Positions 1-6,160 of a stretch of 11,427 nt of DNA are shown in pieces. Both the position numbers and the translations under genes were made by a program. Below the pieces are notes generated by a model. It made no database searches and was not told the origin of the DNA. It saw nothing but the letters and a program-made list of their open reading frames with translations. Every line of letters begins with the position of its first letter. The stretch's first letter is position 1. This stretch comes from Caldisericia bacterium. Its GTDB lineage: Bacteria; Caldisericota; Caldisericia; UBA6126. The DNA lies in contig JAQVYZ010000010.1 of the NCBI GenBank assembly GCA_028708485.1, positions 1 to 11,427 on the forward strand. Direction: 5' to 3'.

Positions 1-19
1 AACACTTCAGACGGTAATA

Positions 20-406
20 TTAACGTTTACGGTATTGCCTGTCTTTTCTTGCTCCACGAAGTCCGGCTTTTACTCTCTCCTTGATACGGGAATCACGGGT
101 AAGAAAACCTTTTTCACGCAACGCTGGCTTCAAACCAATATCCATATCGCTGAGTGCTTTTGCTACAGCATGGCAAATTGCTACAGCTTGTCCGGATAAT
201 CCCCCCCCGAATACCTGCACTGTCAAGTTAAACTGTTTTTCTTTGTTAACAGTACGCAAAGGCTCAATAATACGAAGTTGATGAAGTTTATTCGGAAAGT
301 ATTGCTCAACTTTTTTGTTGTTAATTAATACTGTACCGTCTCCAGCTTTCATAGTAACTCTTGCTACACATGTTTTACGATAACCGGTTGACATAATTCC
401 TGCCAT
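20..406 (-). CDS. rpsI: 30S ribosomal protein S9
   Basis: S9 is a small-subunit ribosomal protein whose C-terminal tail reaches the P-site tRNA anticodon stem. The 128-residue product has the usual bacterial length (about 130). The family signature is seen as GGGLSGQAVAICHAVAKAL at residues 67-85, followed by FLTRDSRIKER and a very basic end closing in RKR, as expected for the tRNA-contacting tail. The start at 406 follows a G-rich ribosome binding site (417-411) just after the rplM stop; a second Met at 394 (residue 5) is possible. Near the N-terminus the usual GxGRRKT stretch reads TGYRKT, a small departure. The gene lies 11 bases after rplM and shares its promoters, the standard L13-S9 pair. 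Stop is TAA at 22-20; only 19 bases of sequence lie beyond, with no terminator visible. Confidence 0.97.
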   Translation of the reverse strand: MAGIMSTGYRKTCVARVTMKAGDGTVLINNKKVEQYFPNKLHQLRIIEPLRTVNKEKQFNLTVQVFGGGLSGQAVAICHAVAKALSDMDIGLKPALREKGFLTRDSRIKERVKAGLRGARKDRQYRKR

Positions 407-417
407 TTTATCCCCCG

Positions 418-846
418 CTATAATTCTATTTTAGTTGGTTGCTGTGCTTCATGATTATGATCAGCACGATTAAATACTTTTAACTTTTTAAAGCGTTTCC
501 GTCCTAACGGAGTATGCTTAACCATCCCCCATACAGCTTTTCTGATCATATAGGTAGCATCTTTCTGCCTCATTCTAAAGAGGGGAGTTTTTTTTAAACC
601 TCCCGGATACAAAGAGTGACGATAATAAATCTTGTCATTTTCTTTGGTTCCGCTAACAATCACTTTTTCCGCATTCACCACAATAACAAAATCTCCCATA
701 TCTGCATTAGGAGTATACTCTGGCTTATTCTTTCCGATCAAGATTTTAGCAACTGTATCTGCTAATCTTCCTAAAACTTGGTTGGACGCGTCAATAACAT
801 ACCATTTTTTCTCAATTTCCCGTTCAGCAAAATAATGTGTATCCAT
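418..846 (-). CDS. rplM: 50S ribosomal protein L13
   Basis: L13 is an early-assembling large-subunit protein that binds 23S rRNA. From the chosen ATG at 846 the product is 142 residues, the typical length. Family features are RKWYVIDA-like KKWYVIDA (13-20), LGRLAD (25-30), YTPNADMGDFVIVVNAEKV (44-62), YYRHSLYPGGLK (74-85) and the signature region WGMVKHTPLGRKRFKKLKVF (106-125). The reading frame can be extended to a GTG at 861, but a GAGAGGT ribosome binding site (859-853) would then lie inside the coding region; it sits 7 bases before ATG 846, which I therefore prefer. ATG 852 is too close to that site. First gene of the leftward rplM-rpsI operon, driven from the divergent control region. 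Confidence 0.96.
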   Translation of the reverse strand: MDTHYFAEREIEKKWYVIDASNQVLGRLADTVAKILIGKNKPEYTPNADMGDFVIVVNAEKVIVSGTKENDKIYYRHSLYPGGLKKTPLFRMRQKDATYMIRKAVWGMVKHTPLGRKRFKKLKVFNRADHNHEAQQPTKIEL

Positions 847-852
847 AAGCAT

Positions 853-859
853 ACCTCTC
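853..859 (-). promoter_or_regulatory. Ribosome binding site that decides the rplM start
   Basis: On the minus strand GAGAGGT ends 7 bases before the ATG at 846. It makes the upstream GTG (861) and ATG (852) unlikely starts, because the site would overlap or abut them. Confidence 0.7.
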
Positions 860-881
860 ACTTCTTTAAATCAAGTATATG

Positions 882-909
882 ACTATATCACTCAACCGCA
901 AAATGTCAA
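882..909 (-). promoter_or_regulatory. Proximal rplM promoter candidate
   Basis: On the minus strand a perfect -35 TTGACA (909-904) is followed after 16 bases by TATAGT (887-882), one mismatch from the -10 consensus. Transcription would begin near 875, giving a short leader of about 30 bases before ATG 846. Housekeeping sigma-factor type; inferred from sequence only. Confidence 0.55.
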
Positions 910-953
910 GCATTTCAAAAAGAAGCCGAAACTTTTTTATTTGTTTATAATAT

Positions 954-982
954 ATTATATGCCAGAAACATCGAATTGACAA
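954..982 (-). promoter_or_regulatory. Distal rplM promoter candidate
   Basis: On the minus strand TTGTCA (982-977, one mismatch to TTGACA) and a perfect TATAAT (959-954) are separated by the ideal 17 bases. Transcription would begin near 947 and leave a leader of about 100 bases. The TATAAT is half of a 14-base perfect AT palindrome (946-959), so a TATAAT also reads on the plus strand, but there it has no -35 at a workable distance. The -35 overlaps that of the divergent tig promoter. Confidence 0.55.
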
Positions 983-994
983 AGTTGTTTCTGG
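962..994. repeat. 9-base inverted repeat bracketing divergent -35 elements; candidate operator
   Basis: CCAGAAACA (962-970) and TGTTTCTGG (986-994) are perfect inverted copies separated by 15 bases, centred on 978. The centre coincides with the overlapping -35 boxes of the tig (plus) and distal rplM (minus) promoters. Because it lies upstream of both predicted transcript starts, a DNA-binding site for a dimeric regulator is more likely than an RNA hairpin. It does not match CIRCE (9-N9-9, TTAGCACTC type), the CtsR direct heptads, or the Gram-positive LexA box, so the regulator is unknown. Confidence 0.6.
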
Positions 995-1003
995 GGGTAT
1001 AAG
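976..1003 (+). promoter_or_regulatory. tig promoter candidate (start of the long operon)
   Basis: Perfect -35 TTGACA (976-981), 16-base spacer and TATAAG (998-1003) as -10. Transcription would begin near 1010, about 30 bases before the tig ATG. It is the only convincing plus-strand promoter I see ahead of the ten-gene run. The -35 lies in the loop of the inverted repeat at 962-994, whose right arm occupies the promoter spacer. Confidence 0.6.
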
Positions 1004-1027
1004 TATTAAGTTCTTTTGTTATATTTT

Positions 1028-1034
1028 GAGGAGG
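1028..1034 (+). promoter_or_regulatory. tig ribosome binding site
   Basis: GAGGAGG ends 4 bases before ATG 1039 and is a strong Shine-Dalgarno sequence, fixing the trigger factor start. Confidence 0.75.
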
Positions 1035-1038
1035 TATA

Positions 1039-2313
1039 ATGAACATTATCGAATATTTTATTGAAAAGAACACTGCTAATATTACCCTTGAATTTACGCC
1101 GGATGAAGTAAATCAGTATATTACCAATGCATATCTGGAGGTGAACCTTCAAGCTACCTTACCAGGATTTAGAAAAGGAAAAGCTCCTTTAAATGTATTA
1201 AAAAGCAGATTTCCACTATCAGAGATGCAGGAAGATATCTTGAAAGTTATGGCAAAAGATGCTGTCACCCTTTTTTTAAATGAAAAGAAAGAGGAACAGT
1301 TTATTGATTTTCCTTATATGAAATCAATTGAACCTCTTCAAGAAAATCAAACCTATCAGGTAAAGTTGTTTGCTGATATCTATCCAAAGGTTGTTCCGGC
1401 TGAAATCGGAGAAAAGGTATTTGAATTAACACTCCCAAAAATGGTGGCTGAGATTGTTCAGGATAAAATCAATGCTTTGTTGGAAACCCATGCCACTTAC
1501 AACGATATGGCGAAACCGGATAAGCAGGGCTATGCAATTATAGAATATGCTTTTTCAGGCAATGAAAATGTTTCTGCCATCACCTCCCCCAAAACCAAGA
1601 TGATTTACTTAATGGAAGATAGCATACAGCCAGGTTTAAACGAAAAAATCATGGAGATGGAAATTGACTCCCATGTTTTCTTTCCTATCCCTAACAAAGA
1701 AGAAGAGCCAAAAAAATACATATATATTAAAGTGATCGGTTGGAAAAAGAAAGAACTACCACTTTTTAACCAGGAGTTCCTTGATGCTATACAAGCAGGA
1801 AAGCAAACCGATGAGTATATGTCCGAGATAAATCAAGCGGCTGAACAGGAATATGACGCTGCAAAGAAAGAAGCCACCATTGGATCTGTTCTTGATTATC
1901 TGGTTGTGAATTCCTCTTTTGAGGTTATTCCAGATAACTTGTACCAGAAGTATCTTGAAAAAGAACTGGAAAACTTAGAATCTGAAGTTAAAAAGATGAA
2001 ATTAACCTGGGAAAAATATTTGGAAATAACCAAACAAACCCAGGAAAGCCTTGAAAAAGAGATGGAAGCTGATCTGATTAAACAGATAAAATTAGACCTG
2101 TTATTCAGATATTTTGCTATTACCCATCCCGAGCTTGCTCCTGAAGAAGAAAAGGTTATCAGCGAATCCAAATCTTTATTTGACCGCTTTCAACAAGAAG
2201 GTCAGGATGTTGATATGCAAAAGTTACAGAATTACATGAAAGAAAATCTGAGAAAAGGGAATATTATGGATTGGCTGATAAAAGATGTTAAAACAACAAT
2301 AAAATCAGCATAA
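1039..2313 (+). CDS. tig: Trigger factor, ribosome-associated chaperone with a degenerate PPIase domain
   Basis: Trigger factor docks on ribosomal protein L23 at the exit tunnel and shields nascent chains. The 424-residue length is usual. The ribosome-binding domain carries the signature GFRKGKAP at 43-50. The FKBP-type prolyl isomerase domain should lie at about 150-240, where IQPGLNEKIMEMEI (196-209) matches the family's IPGFEDxLxGMKxGE stretch and KKKELPLFNQEFLDAI (236-251) its exit. The GGxAxxFxLxLG segment is not recognisable, and the Y-x-x-x-x-L-x-G-K loop normally present around 212-226 is replaced by a short acidic stretch. The domain is probably a structural remnant. The helical C-terminal chaperone arms run from about 245 to 420 (VIPDNLYQKYLEKELENL at 296-313). 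It stands first in the long rightward run, 18 bases before clpP, the common tig-clpP pairing. Confidence 0.95.
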   Translation: MNIIEYFIEKNTANITLEFTPDEVNQYITNAYLEVNLQATLPGFRKGKAPLNVLKSRFPLSEMQEDILKVMAKDAVTLFLNEKKEEQFIDFPYMKSIEPLQENQTYQVKLFADIYPKVVPAEIGEKVFELTLPKMVAEIVQDKINALLETHATYNDMAKPDKQGYAIIEYAFSGNENVSAITSPKTKMIYLMEDSIQPGLNEKIMEMEIDSHVFFPIPNKEEEPKKYIYIKVIGWKKKELPLFNQEFLDAIQAGKQTDEYMSEINQAAEQEYDAAKKEATIGSVLDYLVVNSSFEVIPDNLYQKYLEKELENLESEVKKMKLTWEKYLEITKQTQESLEKEMEADLIKQIKLDLLFRYFAITHPELAPEEEKVISESKSLFDRFQQEGQDVDMQKLQNYMKENLRKGNIMDWLIKDVKTTIKSA

Positions 2314-2331
2314 TGGCGAAAGGAGGCTGGT

Positions 2332-2922
2332 ATGTCATTAATTCCATGGGTGATTGAACAGACAGCTTTTGGTGAAAGACAATATGATATTTATTCACGA
2401 CTGCTCAAAGACAGGATCATATTCATTGGTGGAGATATTATTGATGATGCATTAGCCAACAGTGTAGTGGCGCAGTTGCTTTTTTTATCTGCTGAGAATG
2501 AGAACAAAGAGATTTCCATGTACATTAACAGCCCGGGAGGTTCGGTTTCAGCTGGATTAGCTATTTATGATACGATGCAATATATTCGTGTTCCGATATC
2601 TACTATCTGCATTGGACAGGCTTCCAGCATGGGTGCTTTTTTGCTGGCATCCGGTACAAAAGGCAAGCGTTTTGCTCTTCCAAATTCAAGGATTATGATT
2701 CACCAACCTTCCGGAGGTACACAAGGCCAGGCGACAGATCTACAAATACAAGTAAAAGAAATCATGTTGATCAAAACCAAGCTGAATGAGCTCTTGGCTT
2801 TTCATACCGGGCAGTCTCCGGATAAAATTTTGACCGACCTGGAAAGAGATCGTTATATGAGTGCCAAAGAAGCAAAAGCTTACGGAATCATTGATGAAGT
2901 CATTCAAGGAGGAAAACAGTAA
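2332..2922 (+). CDS. clpP: ATP-dependent Clp protease proteolytic subunit
   Basis: ClpP forms the double-heptamer serine protease chamber fed by Clp/Hsp100 unfoldases. The 196-residue product is full length and highly conserved. The catalytic triad is visible: Ser99 in GQASSMGAFLLASG, His124 in RIMIHQPSGG and Asp173 in ERDRYMSA. YINSPGGSVSAGLAIYD (64-80) is the oxyanion-loop region. The N-terminus (SLIPWVIEQTAFGERQYDIYSRLL) matches the axial-gate segment, with little or no propeptide. The ATG at 2332 follows AAAGGAGG (2319-2326). It normally precedes clpX, which is missing here: the next gene is lon, 19 bases on. The unfoldase partner must be encoded elsewhere. Confidence 0.98.
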   Translation: MSLIPWVIEQTAFGERQYDIYSRLLKDRIIFIGGDIIDDALANSVVAQLLFLSAENENKEISMYINSPGGSVSAGLAIYDTMQYIRVPISTICIGQASSMGAFLLASGTKGKRFALPNSRIMIHQPSGGTQGQATDLQIQVKEIMLIKTKLNELLAFHTGQSPDKILTDLERDRYMSAKEAKAYGIIDEVIQGGKQ

Positions 2923-2941
2923 CGTATAAGCGTTATTAATC
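2906..2941 (+). promoter_or_regulatory. Distant ribosome binding site plus hairpin before lon
   Basis: No Shine-Dalgarno lies at normal distance from lon ATG 2942, and an in-frame TAA (2927-2929) rules out an earlier start. A strong AAGGAGG sits at 2906-2912, 29 bases away. Between them, AGTAACG (2918-2924) can pair with CGTTATT (2931-2937) around a 6-base loop: 7 pairs, one of them G-U. If folded, only 9 unpaired bases separate the site from the ATG, close to a working spacing. The stem includes the clpP stop codon, so coupling to clpP translation is also possible. Confidence 0.4.
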
Positions 2942-5296
2942 ATGGCAACAAGAGCGAAGAAAAAAAATACAGAATCGATCGTAGACTTTAAATCGGCTCC
3001 CTTAATTCCAATACGTAATGTGGTGATTTTTCCGAATATTGTTCAGCCTTTGACAGTGGGAAGAATAAAATCAATCAATGCAATTGAAGCAGCTCTGAAA
3101 AAAGACCGCTTTATTGTTGTTTCCACACAAAAAAGTGAATTTGTCGAGGATCCTAAACCAGAAGAATTATTCGATGTAGGCGTAGGAGCAGAGATCATTC
3201 AGGTTATCCGACTTCCGGACTCTACGCTTCGTGTCATCATTGAAGGTTTTTCCAGAGTAAAAATCAAGGATTTCCAAGCGGTCCGTGATTATTATGAAGT
3301 AGAAATTGAGCCTATTTCTTCTAGCTATTCCAATACGCACTTCATGCAGGCTTTAAAAAAAGAGCTGATTGATTCCTATGACCAGTATTATCAGATGAAT
3401 AAAAGGTTATCACCGGAAAACTATATTGATTTGATTAATATAAAGGATCTGGACAGGATTACGGATATGATTTCCTCAGCTTTGATTATAAGTGTAGAGG
3501 AAAAACAAAAGATATTGGGTGAAATAGATCTCAAAAACAGAATACGTCAATTAATCGAAATTCTGAAACGGGAAATCAGTATTTTAGACTTACAGAGCAA
3601 GATAGACAACGATGTAAAAAGTAAATTTGATAAAACTCAAAAAGAATATTTTTTACGTGAACAGTTGAAAGCCATTCAAAAAGAACTTGGTGAAACCGAG
3701 AGCGAATACTCGGATGAAGTGAAAAAATACCGTGACAAGATGGGGAAACTTAATTTACCCGAAGAGGCTAAAAAAGCCGTTGAAGAAGAATTGAACCGGT
3801 TGATGAAAATGCCTCCCATGATGGCAGAAGCGGGAGTTGTTCGTAATTATATCGAATGGGTATTGTCACTTCCATGGAACAGTGAATCAGAAGACCAATT
3901 GGTGCTTGCCAATGCAAAAACATCTTTAGATGAAGACCATTATGGTTTGAAAGATGTAAAAGAAAGGATTCTTGAGTACTTAGCTGTCAAAAAACTGAGT
4001 CAACAGATTAAAGCGCCTATATTATGTCTGGTGGGGCCTCCCGGTGTTGGGAAAACTTCCCTGGGGAAATCAGTTGCAAAGGCAATGAATAGAAAGTTTG
4101 TGCGCATGTCTCTCGGAGGCATCAGAGATGAAGCGGAAATCCGGGGTCATCGTAGAACCTATATTGGTGCTTTGCCCGGTAGAATAATTCAGGGAATGAA
4201 ACAGGCTGGAACGAAAAATCCTGTTTTTTTATTGGACGAAATCGATAAAATTGGTACAGATTTTCGGGGCGACCCCTCTTCAGCTCTTCTTGAAGCTTTG
4301 GATCCTGAGCAAAATGCCAGTTTTTCTGATCATTTTTTGGAAGTGCCCTTTGATCTGTCAAAAGTTTTTTTCATTACCACTGCAAATGTAGTCCATACCA
4401 TACCACCTGCTTTGCGAGACAGGATGGAAATTATTAATTTATCTGGTTACACAGAGCCTGAAAAGAAGCATATCGCAGAAGATTTTCTTATTCCAAAACA
4501 ACTTGCAGCCAATGGCTTGAATAAAAAGGATGTTCTCATCAAAGAGGAAGCGCTTGATAAAATTATCTCTGAATATACTAGGGAAGCCGGTTTAAGAAGC
4601 CTTGAAAGACAAATTGCTAAAATTTTCCGGAAAATCGCTTTGCAAAAGGCAATGAAAGAAGAAACCTTTAAAAAACTGACTGTCAAAGCTAACGATTTGA
4701 TTGATTATCTGAGGCTTCCTTCTTTTCGGCATGAAGAAAAAGGGAAAGTACTTGATTCAGGCATCGTTACAGGGTTGTCGGTTACCGAATTTGGCGGAGA
4801 GATTCTGTTTATTGAGTCCAATAAAATGGTGGGAAAAGGCAACTTAATTCTTACCGGCCAACTGGGCGATGTAATGAAGGAAAGCGCTACTGCTGCCATG
4901 AGTTATATTCGCAGTCGATCAGAATATTTTAATTTTCCCTTGAATTTTAACGAGTCGCTGGATATTCATATCCATGTTCCTGAAGGCGCCATACCAAAAG
5001 ATGGGCCTTCAGCCGGTGTCACGATTTTTACCTCTTTAATGTCCCTGTTGAAACAAAAAAAAGTTTCCGGGAACATCGCTATGACAGGTGAAATAACGAT
5101 TAAAGGTAGAATACTTCCGATTGGTGGGTTAAAAGATAAATTGCTTGCAGCAAAAAGAGCTGGCATTACCACGATTTATATACCGAAAGAAAATGAAAAA
5201 GAATTATTTGATATTGCAAAAGATATAACTAAGGACCTGACGATTATTGCTGTAGAACATTTAGATGAGCTATATCATTATATCTTTGAACGATAG
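2942..5296 (+). CDS. lon: ATP-dependent Lon protease
   Basis: Lon is a cytosolic AAA+ serine protease that unfolds and degrades damaged and regulatory proteins as a homohexamer. The 784-residue product is a full-length bacterial LonA. Domains in order: N-terminal substrate domain (about 18-210, opening LIPIRNVVIFPN), coiled-coil linker (210-290, with KEYFLREQLKAIQKELGE), AAA+ ATPase with Walker A GPPGVGKT (365-372) and Walker B VFLLDEID (428-435), sensor region FITTAN (477-482), then the protease domain with catalytic Ser690 in KDGPSAG and Lys733 in GGLKDKLLAA, exactly 43 residues apart as in E. coli Lon. The ATG at 2942 is the only start available after the in-frame stop at 2927; its ribosome binding site is unusual (see 2906-2941). 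It sits where clpX is usually found, straight after clpP. Confidence 0.98.
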   Translation: MATRAKKKNTESIVDFKSAPLIPIRNVVIFPNIVQPLTVGRIKSINAIEAALKKDRFIVVSTQKSEFVEDPKPEELFDVGVGAEIIQVIRLPDSTLRVIIEGFSRVKIKDFQAVRDYYEVEIEPISSSYSNTHFMQALKKELIDSYDQYYQMNKRLSPENYIDLINIKDLDRITDMISSALIISVEEKQKILGEIDLKNRIRQLIEILKREISILDLQSKIDNDVKSKFDKTQKEYFLREQLKAIQKELGETESEYSDEVKKYRDKMGKLNLPEEAKKAVEEELNRLMKMPPMMAEAGVVRNYIEWVLSLPWNSESEDQLVLANAKTSLDEDHYGLKDVKERILEYLAVKKLSQQIKAPILCLVGPPGVGKTSLGKSVAKAMNRKFVRMSLGGIRDEAEIRGHRRTYIGALPGRIIQGMKQAGTKNPVFLLDEIDKIGTDFRGDPSSALLEALDPEQNASFSDHFLEVPFDLSKVFFITTANVVHTIPPALRDRMEIINLSGYTEPEKKHIAEDFLIPKQLAANGLNKKDVLIKEEALDKIISEYTREAGLRSLERQIAKIFRKIALQKAMKEETFKKLTVKANDLIDYLRLPSFRHEEKGKVLDSGIVTGLSVTEFGGEILFIESNKMVGKGNLILTGQLGDVMKESATAAMSYIRSRSEYFNFPLNFNESLDIHIHVPEGAIPKDGPSAGVTIFTSLMSLLKQKKVSGNIAMTGEITIKGRILPIGGLKDKLLAAKRAGITTIYIPKENEKELFDIAKDITKDLTIIAVEHLDELYHYIFER

Positions 5297-5341
5297 AATT
5301 CTCTTTTCTTTCATATAATCTATGATAGAATAAGGATTACG

Positions 5342-6160
5342 ATGGATAGTGTAGGTCAATTATTAAAAGAAAAAAGATTAGAAAAGGGGCTAGTGTTAGA
5401 TGACGTCGCTGACGCCATGAAAATTCGTAAAAAGTATATTGAAGCGCTTGAAAATGGGAATTATTCAGAGATTCCAGACAAAGTGTACACAAAAAGCTTT
5501 TTAAAAATTTATGCTGACTTTCTCGGCCTAGACAGAGTCTATATATTAAAAAGATATATGGACGAAGTAATTCAGGAGGACATTATTATTGCTCCTCAAT
5601 CATTGGACCAGAAATCCTTTGGAAACGTGAACATTGCAAAAGAAAAATCAAGATTTAATCTGCTCGTTGGACTGATTATCGGTTTATTAATTTTAGCGCT
5701 GATAGTATGGGGTGTATTTTCCTTGAACAAAAAAGAAGATAATCCTAGAAATATTTCGAATAAGGCAGAGAACCAGACGCTCACCATTCCGGAGTCACCT
5801 CCCATTGTGCCGATTGAGAATAATGAAGTGCAAACCAATCATCAGTTCGATAAATTAGTGATTCATCTCAAAGCTTCAGACAAGGTATGGCTTGGTATCA
5901 ACTCCGACAATAAAGACCTGCCAAGCTTTACATTGAAAAAAGACGAAGAAAAAACGCTGGAGGCAAACAAAACGCTGAACCTTACAATCGGCAAACCGTA
6001 TGCTCTGGCATTAACGATAAATGGTTTTGAGATATCATCCAAGATCCGCAACAGAAAAAATGTTGTGGAAATAAAAGCAATGCTCTCTCCAAATGAGTTG
6101 GTTCAAATTGTAATAAAAGAAAATGGAATACAAAGCGAACCAATCATCCTCAAAGAATAA
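5342..6160 (+). CDS. rodZ: RodZ/YmfM-like membrane protein with cytoplasmic helix-turn-helix domain
   Basis: RodZ-family proteins link the MreB cytoskeleton to the cell-wall elongation machinery. The 272-residue product has the family layout: a RodZ-type Xre-like HTH (about 3-70, VGQLLKEKRLEKGL ... YIEALENGNYSEIPDKVYTKSFLKIYADFLGLD), a basic juxtamembrane stretch, one transmembrane helix (about 106-127), a polar, proline-containing linker (130-168) and an extracytoplasmic DUF4115-type beta domain (about 170-248, KVWLGINSDN ... TLKKDEEKTLEANKTLNLTIGKPYALALTINGFEI). The ATG at 5342 is preceded by a weak AAGGA at about 5332. The gene follows lon by 45 bases, the widest gap in the run; a lone TATAAT (5314-5319) lies there without a good -35. 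B. subtilis ymfM lies likewise just upstream of pgsA-cinA-recA. Its 3' end overlaps rimO by 38 bases. Confidence 0.85.
   Translation: MDSVGQLLKEKRLEKGLVLDDVADAMKIRKKYIEALENGNYSEIPDKVYTKSFLKIYADFLGLDRVYILKRYMDEVIQEDIIIAPQSLDQKSFGNVNIAKEKSRFNLLVGLIIGLLILALIVWGVFSLNKKEDNPRNISNKAENQTLTIPESPPIVPIENNEVQTNHQFDKLVIHLKASDKVWLGINSDNKDLPSFTLKKDEEKTLEANKTLNLTIGKPYALALTINGFEISSKIRNRKNVVEIKAMLSPNELVQIVIKENGIQSEPIILKE

Noticed and set aside
962..994. The inverted repeat as a transcription terminator for rpsI-rplM or an upstream gene.
   Set aside because: Both flanking operons read away from it, there is no T-tract after either arm, and it lies upstream of the predicted transcript starts.
4122..4361. Minus-strand open frame of 79 codons inside lon.
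   Set aside because: Lies fully antisense to the conserved Lon ATPase domain, shows no recognisable family motif and has no ribosome binding site that I can support; same for the other antisense frames in tig, lon, rodZ, rimO and recX.
5288..5301. LexA-box look-alike GAACGATAGAATTC before rodZ.
   Set aside because: The second half reads GAAT where GTTC is required, so the dyad is absent.
5287..5330. Possible promoter before rodZ with TATAAT at 5314-5319.
   Set aside because: The nearest -35-like TTGAAC (5287-5292) is 21 bases away, and 16-18 bases upstream the sequence (GATAGA, CGATAG, ACGATA) does not resemble TTGACA. Kept only as a weak possibility.
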